Positions 18,069 to 26,462 of a stretch of DNA of 64,000 nucleotides are shown here, in pieces. The translations under genes and the position numbers were made by a program. This DNA is from CAMCHP01 sp036835325 (GTDB lineage Bacteria > Bacteroidota > Bacteroidia > Flavobacteriales_D > Sanyastnellaceae), in NCBI GenBank assembly GCA_036835325.1, contig DAITMF010000003.1, forward strand, positions 1 through 64,000. The letters are read 5' to 3'. The number at the start of each line of letters is the position of its first letter. The first letter of the stretch is position 1. Below the pieces are notes generated by a model. That model saw nothing but the letters and a program-made list of their open reading frames with translations, made no database searches and was not told the origin of the DNA.

Positions 18069-18542
18069 CCACAGCTCGTCGAGCACCTGCGCAACAAGGT
18101 CGCCTTCAAACCCCTTGCGGTAGGCCCAGGCCATGATTTTGGCCTTCGCTTTGTAGTTTTCGCCTCCGGCGGATGGTGGGTGATCGGCGGGCAGCCGGCG
18201 ACGAAGCAACTGTTCGAGGATTTCGCGGTAGGTGACCGGATTGATTTCCTTGCGGATGGCGCGGTCGATCATCCCGTCGCTGATGCCTTTTTGACGCAGG
18301 GCGTGGCGTATTTTCATTCGGCCCCAGTGCTTGATTCGAAAATGGCCGCTCACAAACGATTCCGTGTACCGAAGGTCGTCGACAAAGCCCTCGGTGGTGA
18401 GCTGAAGGAGCATCGTTTCTGCATCGTCTTTCGAAGCGCCTTCGCCCTGAAAACGCTGCAACACGTCGGTACTGCAACGCTCTTGCCGTGCGCACCACCC
18501 GCGCATCCGCGCCAGCAACTCTTTTTTATGTTCATCGAGCAT
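18057..18542 (-). CDS. recX: regulatory protein RecX
   Basis: A 161-residue all-helical protein of RecX type: CSTDVLQRF near the N-terminus, then FVDDLRYTESFV, then WGRMKIRHALRQKGISDGMI, each a typical RecX three-helix repeat. RecX caps and disassembles RecA filaments to limit recombination and the SOS response. It is not adjacent to recA here. A TAAATTGG element sits 4 nt before the ATG, a one-mismatch -7 box. Confidence 0.85.
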   Translation of the reverse strand: MLDEHKKELLARMRGWCARQERCSTDVLQRFQGEGASKDDAETMLLQLTTEGFVDDLRYTESFVSGHFRIKHWGRMKIRHALRQKGISDGMIDRAIRKEINPVTYREILEQLLRRRLPADHPPSAGGENYKAKAKIMAWAYRKGFEGDLVAQVLDELWSVR

Positions 18543-18546
18543 TGGC

Positions 18547-18554
18547 CCAATTTA
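18547..18554 (-). promoter_or_regulatory. imperfect -7 box (TAAATTGG) of recX
   Basis: One mismatch to TAnnTTTG, 4 nt from the recX ATG. Supported mainly by the same spacing at other genes of this window. Confidence 0.3.
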
Positions 18555-18658
18555 AGGGGAATCGTGCACATCCATCCCCCCAAAAATCGAGACGAAAGGC
18601 AACCTTTTGTAAGCAATCCCGTTACTTTGGCTGAACACCGCACACCGGGGTATTTTAC

Positions 18659-18666
18659 TACTTTTG
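18659..18666 (+). promoter_or_regulatory. -7 box (TACTTTTG) of the DUF349 gene
   Basis: Exact TAnnTTTG match, 28 nt upstream of the ATG at 18695. No clear -33 TTG at the usual distance. Confidence 0.4.
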
Positions 18667-18694
18667 CACACCTTACGCGTACAACGCCGGAAAT

Positions 18695-20386
18695 ATGAAA
18701 GCCGAACTTCTGCGGAAATTTGATGAACTGCTGCAAAACGATGACGTCATGGCCGTGCGCCCTGATGTGAAAGAATTGCGCGACACCTGGAACCGCCTCA
18801 CCCGTGAGGAGGAGAATGCACAGCACGAGCAATGGAAAACCGTGGAGCACGAGGAGGGCGAAGATTTCGTCTTCACACCGGCTCCTGAAGATGAGCGCTT
18901 TGAAGCGCTCTACGCGGCATACCGTGAACGCATCGCCGAACACCGATCGCGCGTTGATGCTGAGCAAAAAGAAAACCTCCGCCAGAAGAAAGAGCTCTTG
19001 ACCCGCCTTGAAACCCTCATCAAAGAGGAAGAAAACGTGGGCAAAGCGTTTGAGCAGTTCAACGAAATCAACGACGGCTGGAAAGCCGTTGGCGATGTGC
19101 CCGGCGATGCCGTGCGCGAGTTGAACGATGGTTTCCAACGCCTGCGCGACGATTTCTTCTACAACATCAACATTTACAAAGAACTGCGCGAGCACGACCT
19201 AAAAATCAACCTCCGCAAGAAAGAAGAACTCATTGATCTGGCTCGCCAGCTCACTGCGCTCGAAGACATCAAGGAAATCGAGATGCTTGCGCGTTCGTAC
19301 CAAAAGCAATGGTCTGAAATCGGTCCGTCGCCTCGCGAAACATGGAAAGAAGTGGGAGACACCTTCTTCGGTCTCATCCGCGAGGGTTACGGCAAAGTGC
19401 AGGCGCACTATGACGCGCTGCGCTCACAGCAAGAAGCCAACCTCGAAGCGCGCCGCGAGCTCATTCGCAAAGTGAATGAAATCTCCGCGCTCGACATTTC
19501 AAATCACGGCACGTGGAATAGGAAAACTGAAGAGGTGCTCGAACTCCAGAAACAGTGGAAAGACTGTGGTTACGTGCCAAAAGCCGAAGGCGAAGAGGTG
19601 TGGAAGGAGTTCCGCGCAGCCTGTGACCTGTTCTTCGAACGGAAGAACCTGTACTACCGCCAACGCAAAGATGAGTACAAAGGCGCATTCGCGGCAAAGG
19701 AACGCCTCGTTAAAGAAGCAAACGAGCTGAAAGACGAAACCGATTGGAAGAAAACCACTGATAAAATTCTCAAGCTCCAAGAGCAATGGAAAGCCGCCGG
19801 TTCTGCCGGCCAATCGGATGAGCGCCGCTTGTGGGGTCAATTCCGTGCTGCGTGTGACCAGTTCTTCGAGGCCAAAAAGGCCTTCTTTGCAGGCATGGGC
19901 GATCGCCACGACGCCAACAAGCAAGAAAAAGAAGCCCTCATCACCGATTTGGAAGGTTTTGAACTGACCGGCAACCGCACTGTCGACATGGAAACCCTGC
20001 GCGGGTACCAAACCCGTTGGAACAGCATTGGTCACGTGGCCAAAGCCGACATGCAGCCTTTATCAGAGCGATTCTTCGCCATTCTCGATGCCAAGTGGGA
20101 TGTGCTCAAATCGAACAAAATCGAACGCAACATCACCAACTACAAGTCGCGTGTTGACAGTTTGCGCGAAAGCGGATCGAAAGACCTTGGCCGTGAGCGC
20201 CGATTGTTGCGTGAAAAGATTGACCGCCTGAAGCAGCGCGTACTGCAGTACGAGAACAACCTGAATTTCTTTACAGGGCCCGGTGCCGATGAAATGAAGA
20301 AAGGTGTGGAGCGGAAAATTCGCGCTGCAAATGACGAAATCGAAGAAATCAGACAAAAGCTACGTTTGTTCGACGAGGCCAACTGA
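18695..20386 (+). CDS. DUF349 repeat protein
   Basis: A 563-residue, highly charged, coiled-coil-rich cytosolic protein. Repeats of about 70 residues carry the pattern W-K-x-G-x-(V/A)P/K-x-E-x-x-LW-x-x-F-R-x-A-x-D-x-F-F, seen clearly at WKDCGYVPKAEGEEVWKEF and WKAAGSAGQSDERRLWGQF, which define DUF349. Function in Bacteroidota is not established; the C-terminus ends in a heptad-like helix. It is monocistronic and convergent with the kinase operon, whose last stop abuts its own. Confidence 0.82.
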   Translation: MKAELLRKFDELLQNDDVMAVRPDVKELRDTWNRLTREEENAQHEQWKTVEHEEGEDFVFTPAPEDERFEALYAAYRERIAEHRSRVDAEQKENLRQKKELLTRLETLIKEEENVGKAFEQFNEINDGWKAVGDVPGDAVRELNDGFQRLRDDFFYNINIYKELREHDLKINLRKKEELIDLARQLTALEDIKEIEMLARSYQKQWSEIGPSPRETWKEVGDTFFGLIREGYGKVQAHYDALRSQQEANLEARRELIRKVNEISALDISNHGTWNRKTEEVLELQKQWKDCGYVPKAEGEEVWKEFRAACDLFFERKNLYYRQRKDEYKGAFAAKERLVKEANELKDETDWKKTTDKILKLQEQWKAAGSAGQSDERRLWGQFRAACDQFFEAKKAFFAGMGDRHDANKQEKEALITDLEGFELTGNRTVDMETLRGYQTRWNSIGHVAKADMQPLSERFFAILDAKWDVLKSNKIERNITNYKSRVDSLRESGSKDLGRERRLLREKIDRLKQRVLQYENNLNFFTGPGADEMKKGVERKIRAANDEIEEIRQKLRLFDEAN

Positions 20387-22543
20387 TCAGGAGTCGTCGT
20401 CGGTAATCTGATTGTTCATCGCGGGCAGTACCACGAAGAACGATGCGCCGTTGCCTTCCTCGCCGTAGGCACTAACGTTGCCGCCATGCCGGCTCACAAT
20501 GCGTTGAATGATGGCTAAGCCTACGCCGGTTCCGTCAAAATCTTCGTGCGGATGCAAGCGTTGGAACACCCCAAACAGTTTATCGGCATACTGCATGTTG
20601 AAACCTACGCCGTTGTCGCTCACGGTGTATTCAATCATTTCGCCCTCAATGGGTTTGCTTGAGACATGAATGCGCGCTTGAGGCTGTTTTCCGGTGAACT
20701 TAATGGCATTCCAAAGCAGGTTAACCATGACTTGGCGAAGCATGGCCGGGTCGCCCTTGCAGTCGTGCAAGCCATCGCAATGAAACGCAATGTCGCGGTC
20801 GGCAGCATGTGCGCGCAATTCAGTGAACACGTCGTGCACTAGAGCATTCATCTGCACGAGTTCAAATTCAAGTTTGCGTCGTCCCAATCGCGAGAAGTTG
20901 AGCAGGTCGTCAATCAACTGCGACATTTCGCTGGCGCCTTTCCGAATGTTGTCGAGGAAGTGCCGGCCTTCGTCGTCGAGCTTTTCACGGTACTCTTCGT
21001 GCAGCACCCCTGTAAATCCGCTGATGGTGCGCAGCGGAGCCCGCAAGTCATGTGAAACCGAGTAGCTAAACGATTCGAGTTCGCGAATGGCTTGGCGCAT
21101 TTTCGAGGTGCGGTCGTCAACCCGTTGCTCAAGCTCTTCGTTGATTTGACGAAGTTCTTCTTGGGCCTTGGCAGTTGCCAAGGCTGATCCGATAGAGCTC
21201 GCGAGGGTTTTCATACCGGCCAATACGTAGTCGGGCACGTCTTCATCACGGGCGTAGCTCAGCGTTATGGCGCCTTTGCCCACGGCTGTTTTGAACGGGG
21301 TAATTACGGTACAGGCGAGTTTGAACAATTCGAGTTGTTCGTTGACTTCTGAAAAAACACTGTCGCGGCGAATGAGCATCGGCTCGCCAATTTCAAGCCT
21401 TTGGATTAGCCCAATTGTGGCTGCTGAGGTGAAGATGCCCTGCGGATTTTCGCGCAGCACACGGCCATCGGGCATCCAATTGTGGGTGCGGTTGTACACC
21501 ACTTGCTGGTCGTCGGTGATGTCGAATAGGTATACGCTCATGCAAATGCCATCGAGCGCTTCGCCAGCGATTGAAATTACAGTGTTGATGCGTTCGTTGA
21601 TGTCGCCGTCACCCAACAAAATGGCCGCGGCCTTTGCCACGCCCTCCATGACCAGCGACTGCCTACGCACTTTTTCTTCGTTTTTTTTGATTCGGCTTAC
21701 ATCTTCTGAACTTACCAGCAAACGGTAAAAACCGCCTTGTTTACCAAGAAAGCGCCAACGCTTCAGGGTATGCACCAATTGGCCTTGGCCATTGATGAAT
21801 GGCAGTTCGTACACCATTTCGTCTTTGCCTGCCCACATGGTTTGCATGACCTCACGGTAGTAACCAACAAAGGCTTCGTTGTAGTAACTCTGGTACGTTT
21901 TCTCGAACTCACCTTTATTCGCGCAGCTGTACAGTGAAAGCGCTTCAGGGTTCATGTTGATCACCCGCATTTTTGATCGTAAAGCGATGACAAGGCTAAG
22001 GTCGATTGATTCTACGACGTCATTCAAGGGTTTTCCGGCCGATTTGCGCTCTTCAACGAAATCGACAAGGGCCGTGTAGTCGTACTCTGCAATGGCAATG
22101 CCAACCGATTCAAATACGGTGCGGCTGCGGCGCTCAGACTCTTCAAGTACTTCTTGGTACTTTTTACGCTCGATGGAGTAAATGATGGCCTTCTCGAGCA
22201 AATTGGCGTCAAACTCACCTTTGAGAATGTAGTCTTGAGCACCTTGCTTAACAATGTCGAGCGCGATTTTTCGGTCGCTCATCCCCGAGAGAATTACAAC
22301 GGGTGCAGTGGTCACCGATTGAACCGCTGTAAAGGTCTCTTGACCGTAGCTGTCAGGCAAGAACAGGTCTAGAAATACAATGTCGAAAATGGTGTGCCCA
22401 AGCCGCTCACACGCGCTTTTCAGTGAGTCAGCATGGTCAATTTGGATGAAAAACCCACGTATATGGCTGAGGATTTCCTTGAAAAGGATGAAATCCTGGT
22501 AATTATCTTCAACGACAAGAATGTGGGTCTTGAGGTAGTTCAT
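20387..22543 (-). CDS. receiver-PAS-GAF sensor histidine kinase
   Basis: A 718-residue cytosolic hybrid kinase. In order: an N-terminal receiver (about 6-125, VFLDLFLPDSYG phosphoacceptor), a PAS region (about 135-290), a GAF domain (about 315-470), then a HisKA H-box SYSVSHDLRAPLRTI and HATPase motifs NLLWNAIKFTG, DNGVGFNMQYADKLFGVFQRLH and GTGVGLAII. No membrane helix is visible, so signals arrive via the receiver, PAS or GAF. It is last in a three-gene operon and overlaps its neighbour by 4 bp. Confidence 0.88.
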   Translation of the reverse strand: MNYLKTHILVVEDNYQDFILFKEILSHIRGFFIQIDHADSLKSACERLGHTIFDIVFLDLFLPDSYGQETFTAVQSVTTAPVVILSGMSDRKIALDIVKQGAQDYILKGEFDANLLEKAIIYSIERKKYQEVLEESERRSRTVFESVGIAIAEYDYTALVDFVEERKSAGKPLNDVVESIDLSLVIALRSKMRVINMNPEALSLYSCANKGEFEKTYQSYYNEAFVGYYREVMQTMWAGKDEMVYELPFINGQGQLVHTLKRWRFLGKQGGFYRLLVSSEDVSRIKKNEEKVRRQSLVMEGVAKAAAILLGDGDINERINTVISIAGEALDGICMSVYLFDITDDQQVVYNRTHNWMPDGRVLRENPQGIFTSAATIGLIQRLEIGEPMLIRRDSVFSEVNEQLELFKLACTVITPFKTAVGKGAITLSYARDEDVPDYVLAGMKTLASSIGSALATAKAQEELRQINEELEQRVDDRTSKMRQAIRELESFSYSVSHDLRAPLRTISGFTGVLHEEYREKLDDEGRHFLDNIRKGASEMSQLIDDLLNFSRLGRRKLEFELVQMNALVHDVFTELRAHAADRDIAFHCDGLHDCKGDPAMLRQVMVNLLWNAIKFTGKQPQARIHVSSKPIEGEMIEYTVSDNGVGFNMQYADKLFGVFQRLHPHEDFDGTGVGLAIIQRIVSRHGGNVSAYGEEGNGASFFVVLPAMNNQITDDDS

Positions 22544-23259
22544 CCACCGGTGGTTGGCAGCCTGAAAGATACAACAGTACCGTTGGTTTTTGAATTTTTC
22601 AACGTGATTTCGCCACCATACCGCACAACAATAGCGCGGGCAATGGCGAGTCCGGCGCCAACATTCGGTGTTGACCGCTCTTTTTTCCTGAACAATTCGA
22701 AGGCCACTTTGGTGAATTCTTCGGGCATACCTGCTCCATTGTCTTCAAGCGCAACTTCAACTGTTTTTTCGTCAATGGCTCGATAAGTGAGCTTGAGCTC
22801 AAGCGCCTGGTTGTCGAGTTGGTTGTCGAAGGCGTTTTGAAACAAGATTCGCAAGAGCTGAATGGCCTGGCCGGGCGCCATGTGCACAGTTATTGGCTCG
22901 GGCGCAATCAAGTTTACCCCTCTACCGCGCGCAGTTGAGCCCATCATGCGGTTCAGCTCCTGTGCGATTTCTTGGAGGTTGACCTGTTGAGCGGCTTCGG
23001 TATCGCGCGAAACCCGCGAAAGATCAACCAGCGCATGAATCATGTGCTTCATGCGGTCGGCATTCTCAACAGAATACTGAAGGTAGCGCTTGGCGTCGTC
23101 GTCAAGCTGGTCTCCCACTTTTGATTCAAGCAGCTTCAAGAACGAGGCGACCATGCGCAGAGGTTCTTGCAAATCATGCGATACTGAATACAGAAATCGC
23201 TCGTGGTCATTCTCCGGTGCTGAAAACGCTGGGTTCATGGGGTCAGGGTGCAATGTCAT
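22540..23259 (-). CDS. soluble histidine kinase core
   Basis: A 239-residue protein with only HisKA and HATPase domains: H-box YSVSHDLQEPLRMVASF at about residue 25, N-box FQNAFDNQ and G1-box DNGAGMPEEF, then GLAIARAIVVRYGG. No input domain or membrane helix is present, so it probably takes input through protein contacts with the receiver proteins encoded on either side. The phytochrome-type H-box (DLQEPLR) groups it with the HWE/bacteriophytochrome-like kinases. It overlaps both neighbours by 4 bp. Confidence 0.85.
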   Translation of the reverse strand: MTLHPDPMNPAFSAPENDHERFLYSVSHDLQEPLRMVASFLKLLESKVGDQLDDDAKRYLQYSVENADRMKHMIHALVDLSRVSRDTEAAQQVNLQEIAQELNRMMGSTARGRGVNLIAPEPITVHMAPGQAIQLLRILFQNAFDNQLDNQALELKLTYRAIDEKTVEVALEDNGAGMPEEFTKVAFELFRKKERSTPNVGAGLAIARAIVVRYGGEITLKNSKTNGTVVSFRLPTTGG

Positions 23260-23633
23260 GTGCTTCGCTTCACTTCACTCAACACATCGCGAATGATTTC
23301 AGGCAACTTGGCGAGCTCAAACCCTTTGCTTACGCACCGACGAACGCCTTCTGATTCAGCAAGATTGCGTGTGTACGCGTCGTCTTTGCTGCTGAGAAAC
23401 ACAACGGGGACGTGTATGTGCAGTGAGCGCATCAGTTTTATGAAATCAAATCCGTCAAGCGTTGGCATGCTAATGTCTAACAGTATCAAGTCGATTTCAG
23501 AGGTGGTCAGCACCGAAATGGCCTCTTCTGTGGTTAGACAGGTATCTACGTCAAATTGGTGCTCATCGAGCATCATTTTGGTCATCTTCAGGCTGATCAC
23601 CTCGTCATCGATCAACAATAGCCGTGTCTTCAT
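23256..23633 (-). CDS. single-domain response regulator (CheY-like)
   Basis: A 125-residue stand-alone receiver: acidic pair LLLIDDE, phosphoacceptor Asp in LILLDISMPTLDGF, conserved Ser/Thr and Lys (VVFLSSKDD and SKGFELAK). It lacks an output domain, so it probably shuttles phosphate or binds the kinases in its operon. It is first of three genes; a TACCTTTG promoter lies 22 nt upstream. Confidence 0.88.
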   Translation of the reverse strand: MKTRLLLIDDEVISLKMTKMMLDEHQFDVDTCLTTEEAISVLTTSEIDLILLDISMPTLDGFDFIKLMRSLHIHVPVVFLSSKDDAYTRNLAESEGVRRCVSKGFELAKLPEIIRDVLSEVKRST

Positions 23634-23655
23634 GGGTTCAATTGGGAGAGAATAT

Positions 23656-23663
23656 CAAAGGTA
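23656..23663 (-). promoter_or_regulatory. -7 box (TACCTTTG) of the receiver/kinase operon
   Basis: Exact TAnnTTTG match 22 nt upstream of the ATG at 23633. Confidence 0.5.
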
Positions 23664-23704
23664 GACTTGTGAATGTTCGTTGGCGTCAGTACCCATGACG
23701 CATT

Positions 23705-23728
23705 GTGTGTAGGAAGAGGCCTACACAC
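23705..23728. promoter_or_regulatory. perfect 9-bp inverted repeat between divergent genes
   Basis: GTGTGTAGG (23705-23713) and CCTACACAC (23720-23728) flank a 6-nt centre. The dyad lies between the kinase operon and the deacetylase gene and just upstream of the latter's promoter-like box, so it may be an operator, or an attenuator hairpin. Confidence 0.45.
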
Positions 23729-23750
23729 CTGTCAGATGCTTAATTTTCGG

Positions 23751-23758
23751 TACCTTCA
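23751..23758 (+). promoter_or_regulatory. weak -7 box (TACCTTCA) of the deacetylase gene
   Basis: Two mismatches to TAnnTTTG, but it stands 4 nt before the inferred GTG start, the same spacing as at prfB and thiL. Confidence 0.3.
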
Positions 23759-23762
23759 CGGC

Positions 23763-24398
23763 GTGCATTTCGCAACGGTTCCCGACCTGCTAAAGCCGCT
23801 CGCCGGCGATTTTGTGTGGCGCATCCCAACCAACAATAGGGAGGTCTACATCACCTTTGATGATGGCCCTGTGGCTCAGGTCACACCGCAGGTACTCGAC
23901 GTACTCGCGCAGTACAATGCTCCGTCAAGCTTCTTCTGCTTGGGAAAAAACGTGGAAGCAGAAGCTGAACTCTTCCGGCAGGTCATCGACGCAGGCCACA
24001 CCGTAGGCAATCACAGCTACGCACACCCAAACGGGTGGAATACCCCAACCTACGCCTACCTGCGTGATGTGCTTGAAGGTGGCAAACGCGTCGAAAGTCA
24101 GTTCTTCCGTCCTCCATACGGTCGAATCACCCGGCCGCAGGCCAGCGCGCTGAAACACCGCTACACGCTGGTTATGTGGGATGTTCTGAGCGGTGATTAC
24201 CTTCCTGAACGCTCTCCCGAACGCTGCCTTGAATCGCTCAAACGTTACACACGCGAAGGCTCGATCATTGTTTTTCACGATAGCCTCAAGTCTGCGCGAA
24301 ACGTGCTAACCGCACTTCCGCAGTACCTTGAGTGGTTGAAAAGTGAAGAGTACCTTTGCAAGGCACTTCCGTCCTCATCCATCCCCAAAAAACCATGA
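23763..24398 (+). CDS. polysaccharide deacetylase (NodB/CE4 domain)
   Basis: About 211 residues with the NodB fold. Metal-binding motifs are TFDDGP (the first Asp is catalytic) and HSYAHPNG (H-x3-H equivalent), plus RPPYGRITRP. It should remove acetyl groups from N-acetylglucosamine-type polymers in cell wall or exopolysaccharide. No signal peptide is present, as is usual for this short Bacteroidota subfamily. The GTG at 23763 gives an N-terminus like its relatives; ATG 23736 is an alternative. Its stop overlaps the next gene (ATGA). The C-terminal tail SSSIPKKP is encoded by a CATCCATCCCC-A-tract motif. Confidence 0.8.
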   Translation: MHFATVPDLLKPLAGDFVWRIPTNNREVYITFDDGPVAQVTPQVLDVLAQYNAPSSFFCLGKNVEAEAELFRQVIDAGHTVGNHSYAHPNGWNTPTYAYLRDVLEGGKRVESQFFRPPYGRITRPQASALKHRYTLVMWDVLSGDYLPERSPERCLESLKRYTREGSIIVFHDSLKSARNVLTALPQYLEWLKSEEYLCKALPSSSIPKKP

Positions 24399-25393
24399 AC
24401 AGTCCTACTTCCTATACGGCGCTTGTTGTCCGCGAATCGACTGAAAACCGGTTTGAACGCGGCATTGAAGCGTTGCCGTTCAGCTTTTTGCCCGAGCATG
24501 ATGTGACCATTCGCGTTGAGGCGGCGGCGCTCAATTACAAAGACGCACTCTCTGCTCACGGCCACAAAGGCATCACCCGGCAGTACCCGCATACTCCGGG
24601 GGTTGATGCTGCCGGATATGTGGTTGACGACCGCTCCGGTCGCTTCGCGCACGGCACGCCGGTCATTTGCACCTCGTACGATTTGGGCATGAACACCCCG
24701 GGCGGTTTCGCAGAGTACATCCGCGTGCCCGCTGATTGGATCGTTCAACGGCCGTCTTCTATGGATGCTTTTCAAGCGATGGTTTTCGGCACAGCAGCCT
24801 ACACCGCGGCCCTTGCGTTGTGGAAAATGGAGCGTTGCGGTCAGTCACCTGAAATGGGCCCCATCGCTGTCACAGGCGCCACCGGCGGCGTGGGCTCGCT
24901 TGCCGTTGCCCTACTCGCGCACGCCGGATACAAGGTAATCGCCATAACCGGCAGCCTCGACCAACACAACTATTTGCGTGCATTGGGAGCGACCGAGATT
25001 TTACCGCGTGAAGAGGCCAACGACACCGGGGGCCGTCTGCTCCTGCGTCCAAAATGGGCCGGCGCCATCGATAACGTCGGAGGCAATACGCTGACGACCT
25101 TGCTCAAGGCTTGCGGACGAAACGGAAGCGTGGCCTCCATCGGCTTGGTGGGTAGTCCAGATTTTTCAGCAACGGTGTACCCGTTCATTCTCAACGGGGT
25201 CAACCTACTGGGTGTTGATTCAGCCGAGACGCCGAGGGCCATCCGCGAAGAAATTTGGCGCCGTTTGGCAAACGAGTGGGCATTCTCGCTACCAAAAGAG
25301 GCCGTTACAGAAACCACCCTTAGTGCCATACCGAAGTTCATGGAGGCCATCTTAAATGGCAAAACAACTGGCCGCGTTGTGGCCCGAATCTGA
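24395..25393 (+). CDS. YhdH/AcuI-type quinone oxidoreductase (acryloyl-CoA reductase family)
   Basis: A 332-residue MDR superfamily enzyme without structural zinc cysteines. Motifs include AALNYKDALSAHG, TPGVDAAG and the NADPH-binding TGATGGVGSLAVALLAHAGY. The YhdH/AcuI branch reduces acryloyl-CoA or quinones using NADPH; I cannot tell the substrate. It overlaps the deacetylase stop by 4 bp and precedes a second MDR gene by 5 bp, so the three are likely cotranscribed. The start is MNSPTSY at 24395. Confidence 0.85.
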   Translation: MNSPTSYTALVVRESTENRFERGIEALPFSFLPEHDVTIRVEAAALNYKDALSAHGHKGITRQYPHTPGVDAAGYVVDDRSGRFAHGTPVICTSYDLGMNTPGGFAEYIRVPADWIVQRPSSMDAFQAMVFGTAAYTAALALWKMERCGQSPEMGPIAVTGATGGVGSLAVALLAHAGYKVIAITGSLDQHNYLRALGATEILPREEANDTGGRLLLRPKWAGAIDNVGGNTLTTLLKACGRNGSVASIGLVGSPDFSATVYPFILNGVNLLGVDSAETPRAIREEIWRRLANEWAFSLPKEAVTETTLSAIPKFMEAILNGKTTGRVVARI

Positions 25394-25398
25394 TCGCT

Positions 25399-26430
25399 AT
25401 GCAAACCATGAGAGCCGCTTTCCTCGTGAAAAATGGTCCCGCCGACGCGGCGTTTGAAGTCTGCGAAACGGCCATGCCGCAGCGCAAACCCAATGAATAC
25501 CTGATCAAAGTAGAGGCATTCGGTCTGAATTTTGCCGATGTGATGGCGCGCCAAGGCTTCTACCGCGATGCGCCGCCGCTGCCGGCTATTTTGGGTTACG
25601 ATTTGGTCGGACGCGTGGTTGAGGCGCCTGATGGCCACTCCGATGCCATTGGCAAGCGCGTAGCGGCCATGAGCCGCTTCGGTGGATATGCAGAGTATGC
25701 CGTGGCGATTCCGGGGGCTGTTTTTTTTGTTTCGGATGGGATGGATGACGCGGCAGCTTGTGCACTCGGCACCCAGTACTGCACAGCATGGCACGCGGCG
25801 TTTCAAGCCACGTCGATGAATTCGGGTGATACCGTGCTCATCCATGCCGCGGCAGGAGGAGTGGGCACCGCATTGGTACAACTGGCCCTCTGGAAGGGCT
25901 GCACCGTAGTGGCCATGGCCGGAAGCGACGCAAAGATCGACGAGCTAAAAAAGGCTGGCGCTCAGTACACCGTCAACTACCGCACAGAGAATTATGCAGA
26001 AGCGATTCCAAAGCTTCTTGGGAAGCGTCGGCCCATTGACCTAAGCTTCAATGCGGTGGGAGGCACGACTTTCAAGAAAGACATGAAGCTGCTTTCGCCC
26101 GGAGGCCGACTTGTGCTGTACGGAGCCAGCGAACGTACCGGTAAGAAAGGAGGCAACCTCGCTACCTACAAAATGCTTTGGCAAATGGGCATTGTAATTC
26201 CGCTGCTTTTGGTCGCCGGAAGCCGATCGGTCATCGGGGTGAATGTACTCCGCATTGCCGACCACCGGCCGGATTTGATCAAAGCCGCCGTTGCCGAATT
26301 GTCGAAGTTGTGGGATGGAGGGGTCATTCGACCGAAAAGTGGTGGTGTGTACCCCATAGAGCGCCTCGCCGATGCTCACCGTGCATTGGAACAGCGCCAA
26401 ACCACCGGCAAAATCGCCGTGAAGTGGTGA
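25399..26430 (+). CDS. zinc-independent MDR oxidoreductase (VAT-1/quinone reductase-like)
   Basis: A 343-residue MDR enzyme. It shows EAFGLNFADVMARQGFY, the NADPH-binding HAAAGGVGTALVQLA, and FNAVGGTTFKKDMKLLSPGGRLVLYG, as in the synaptic-vesicle VAT-1-like and quinone oxidoreductase branch. It probably reduces quinones or alpha,beta-unsaturated carbonyls. The start may be the Met at 25399 or three codons later. A CATCCATCC-type motif with a T-tract lies inside the gene at 25723-25747. Not a tandem duplicate of the previous gene, as the sequences differ widely. Confidence 0.82.
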   Translation: MQTMRAAFLVKNGPADAAFEVCETAMPQRKPNEYLIKVEAFGLNFADVMARQGFYRDAPPLPAILGYDLVGRVVEAPDGHSDAIGKRVAAMSRFGGYAEYAVAIPGAVFFVSDGMDDAAACALGTQYCTAWHAAFQATSMNSGDTVLIHAAAGGVGTALVQLALWKGCTVVAMAGSDAKIDELKKAGAQYTVNYRTENYAEAIPKLLGKRRPIDLSFNAVGGTTFKKDMKLLSPGGRLVLYGASERTGKKGGNLATYKMLWQMGIVIPLLLVAGSRSVIGVNVLRIADHRPDLIKAAVAELSKLWDGGVIRPKSGGVYPIERLADAHRALEQRQTTGKIAVKW

Positions 26431-26439
26431 TGGGCTGCG

Positions 26440-26447
26440 TACCTTTG
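26440..26447 (+). promoter_or_regulatory. -7 box (TACCTTTG) of uvrC
   Basis: Exact TAnnTTTG match 15 nt upstream of the GTG start codon. Confidence 0.45.
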
Positions 26448-26462
26448 TAGAAACCCACCGCT

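Noticed and set aside
18350..19195. 281-codon minus-strand frame across recX and the DUF349 gene
   Set aside because: It runs antisense to real DUF349 coding sequence and has no ribosome binding site or family.
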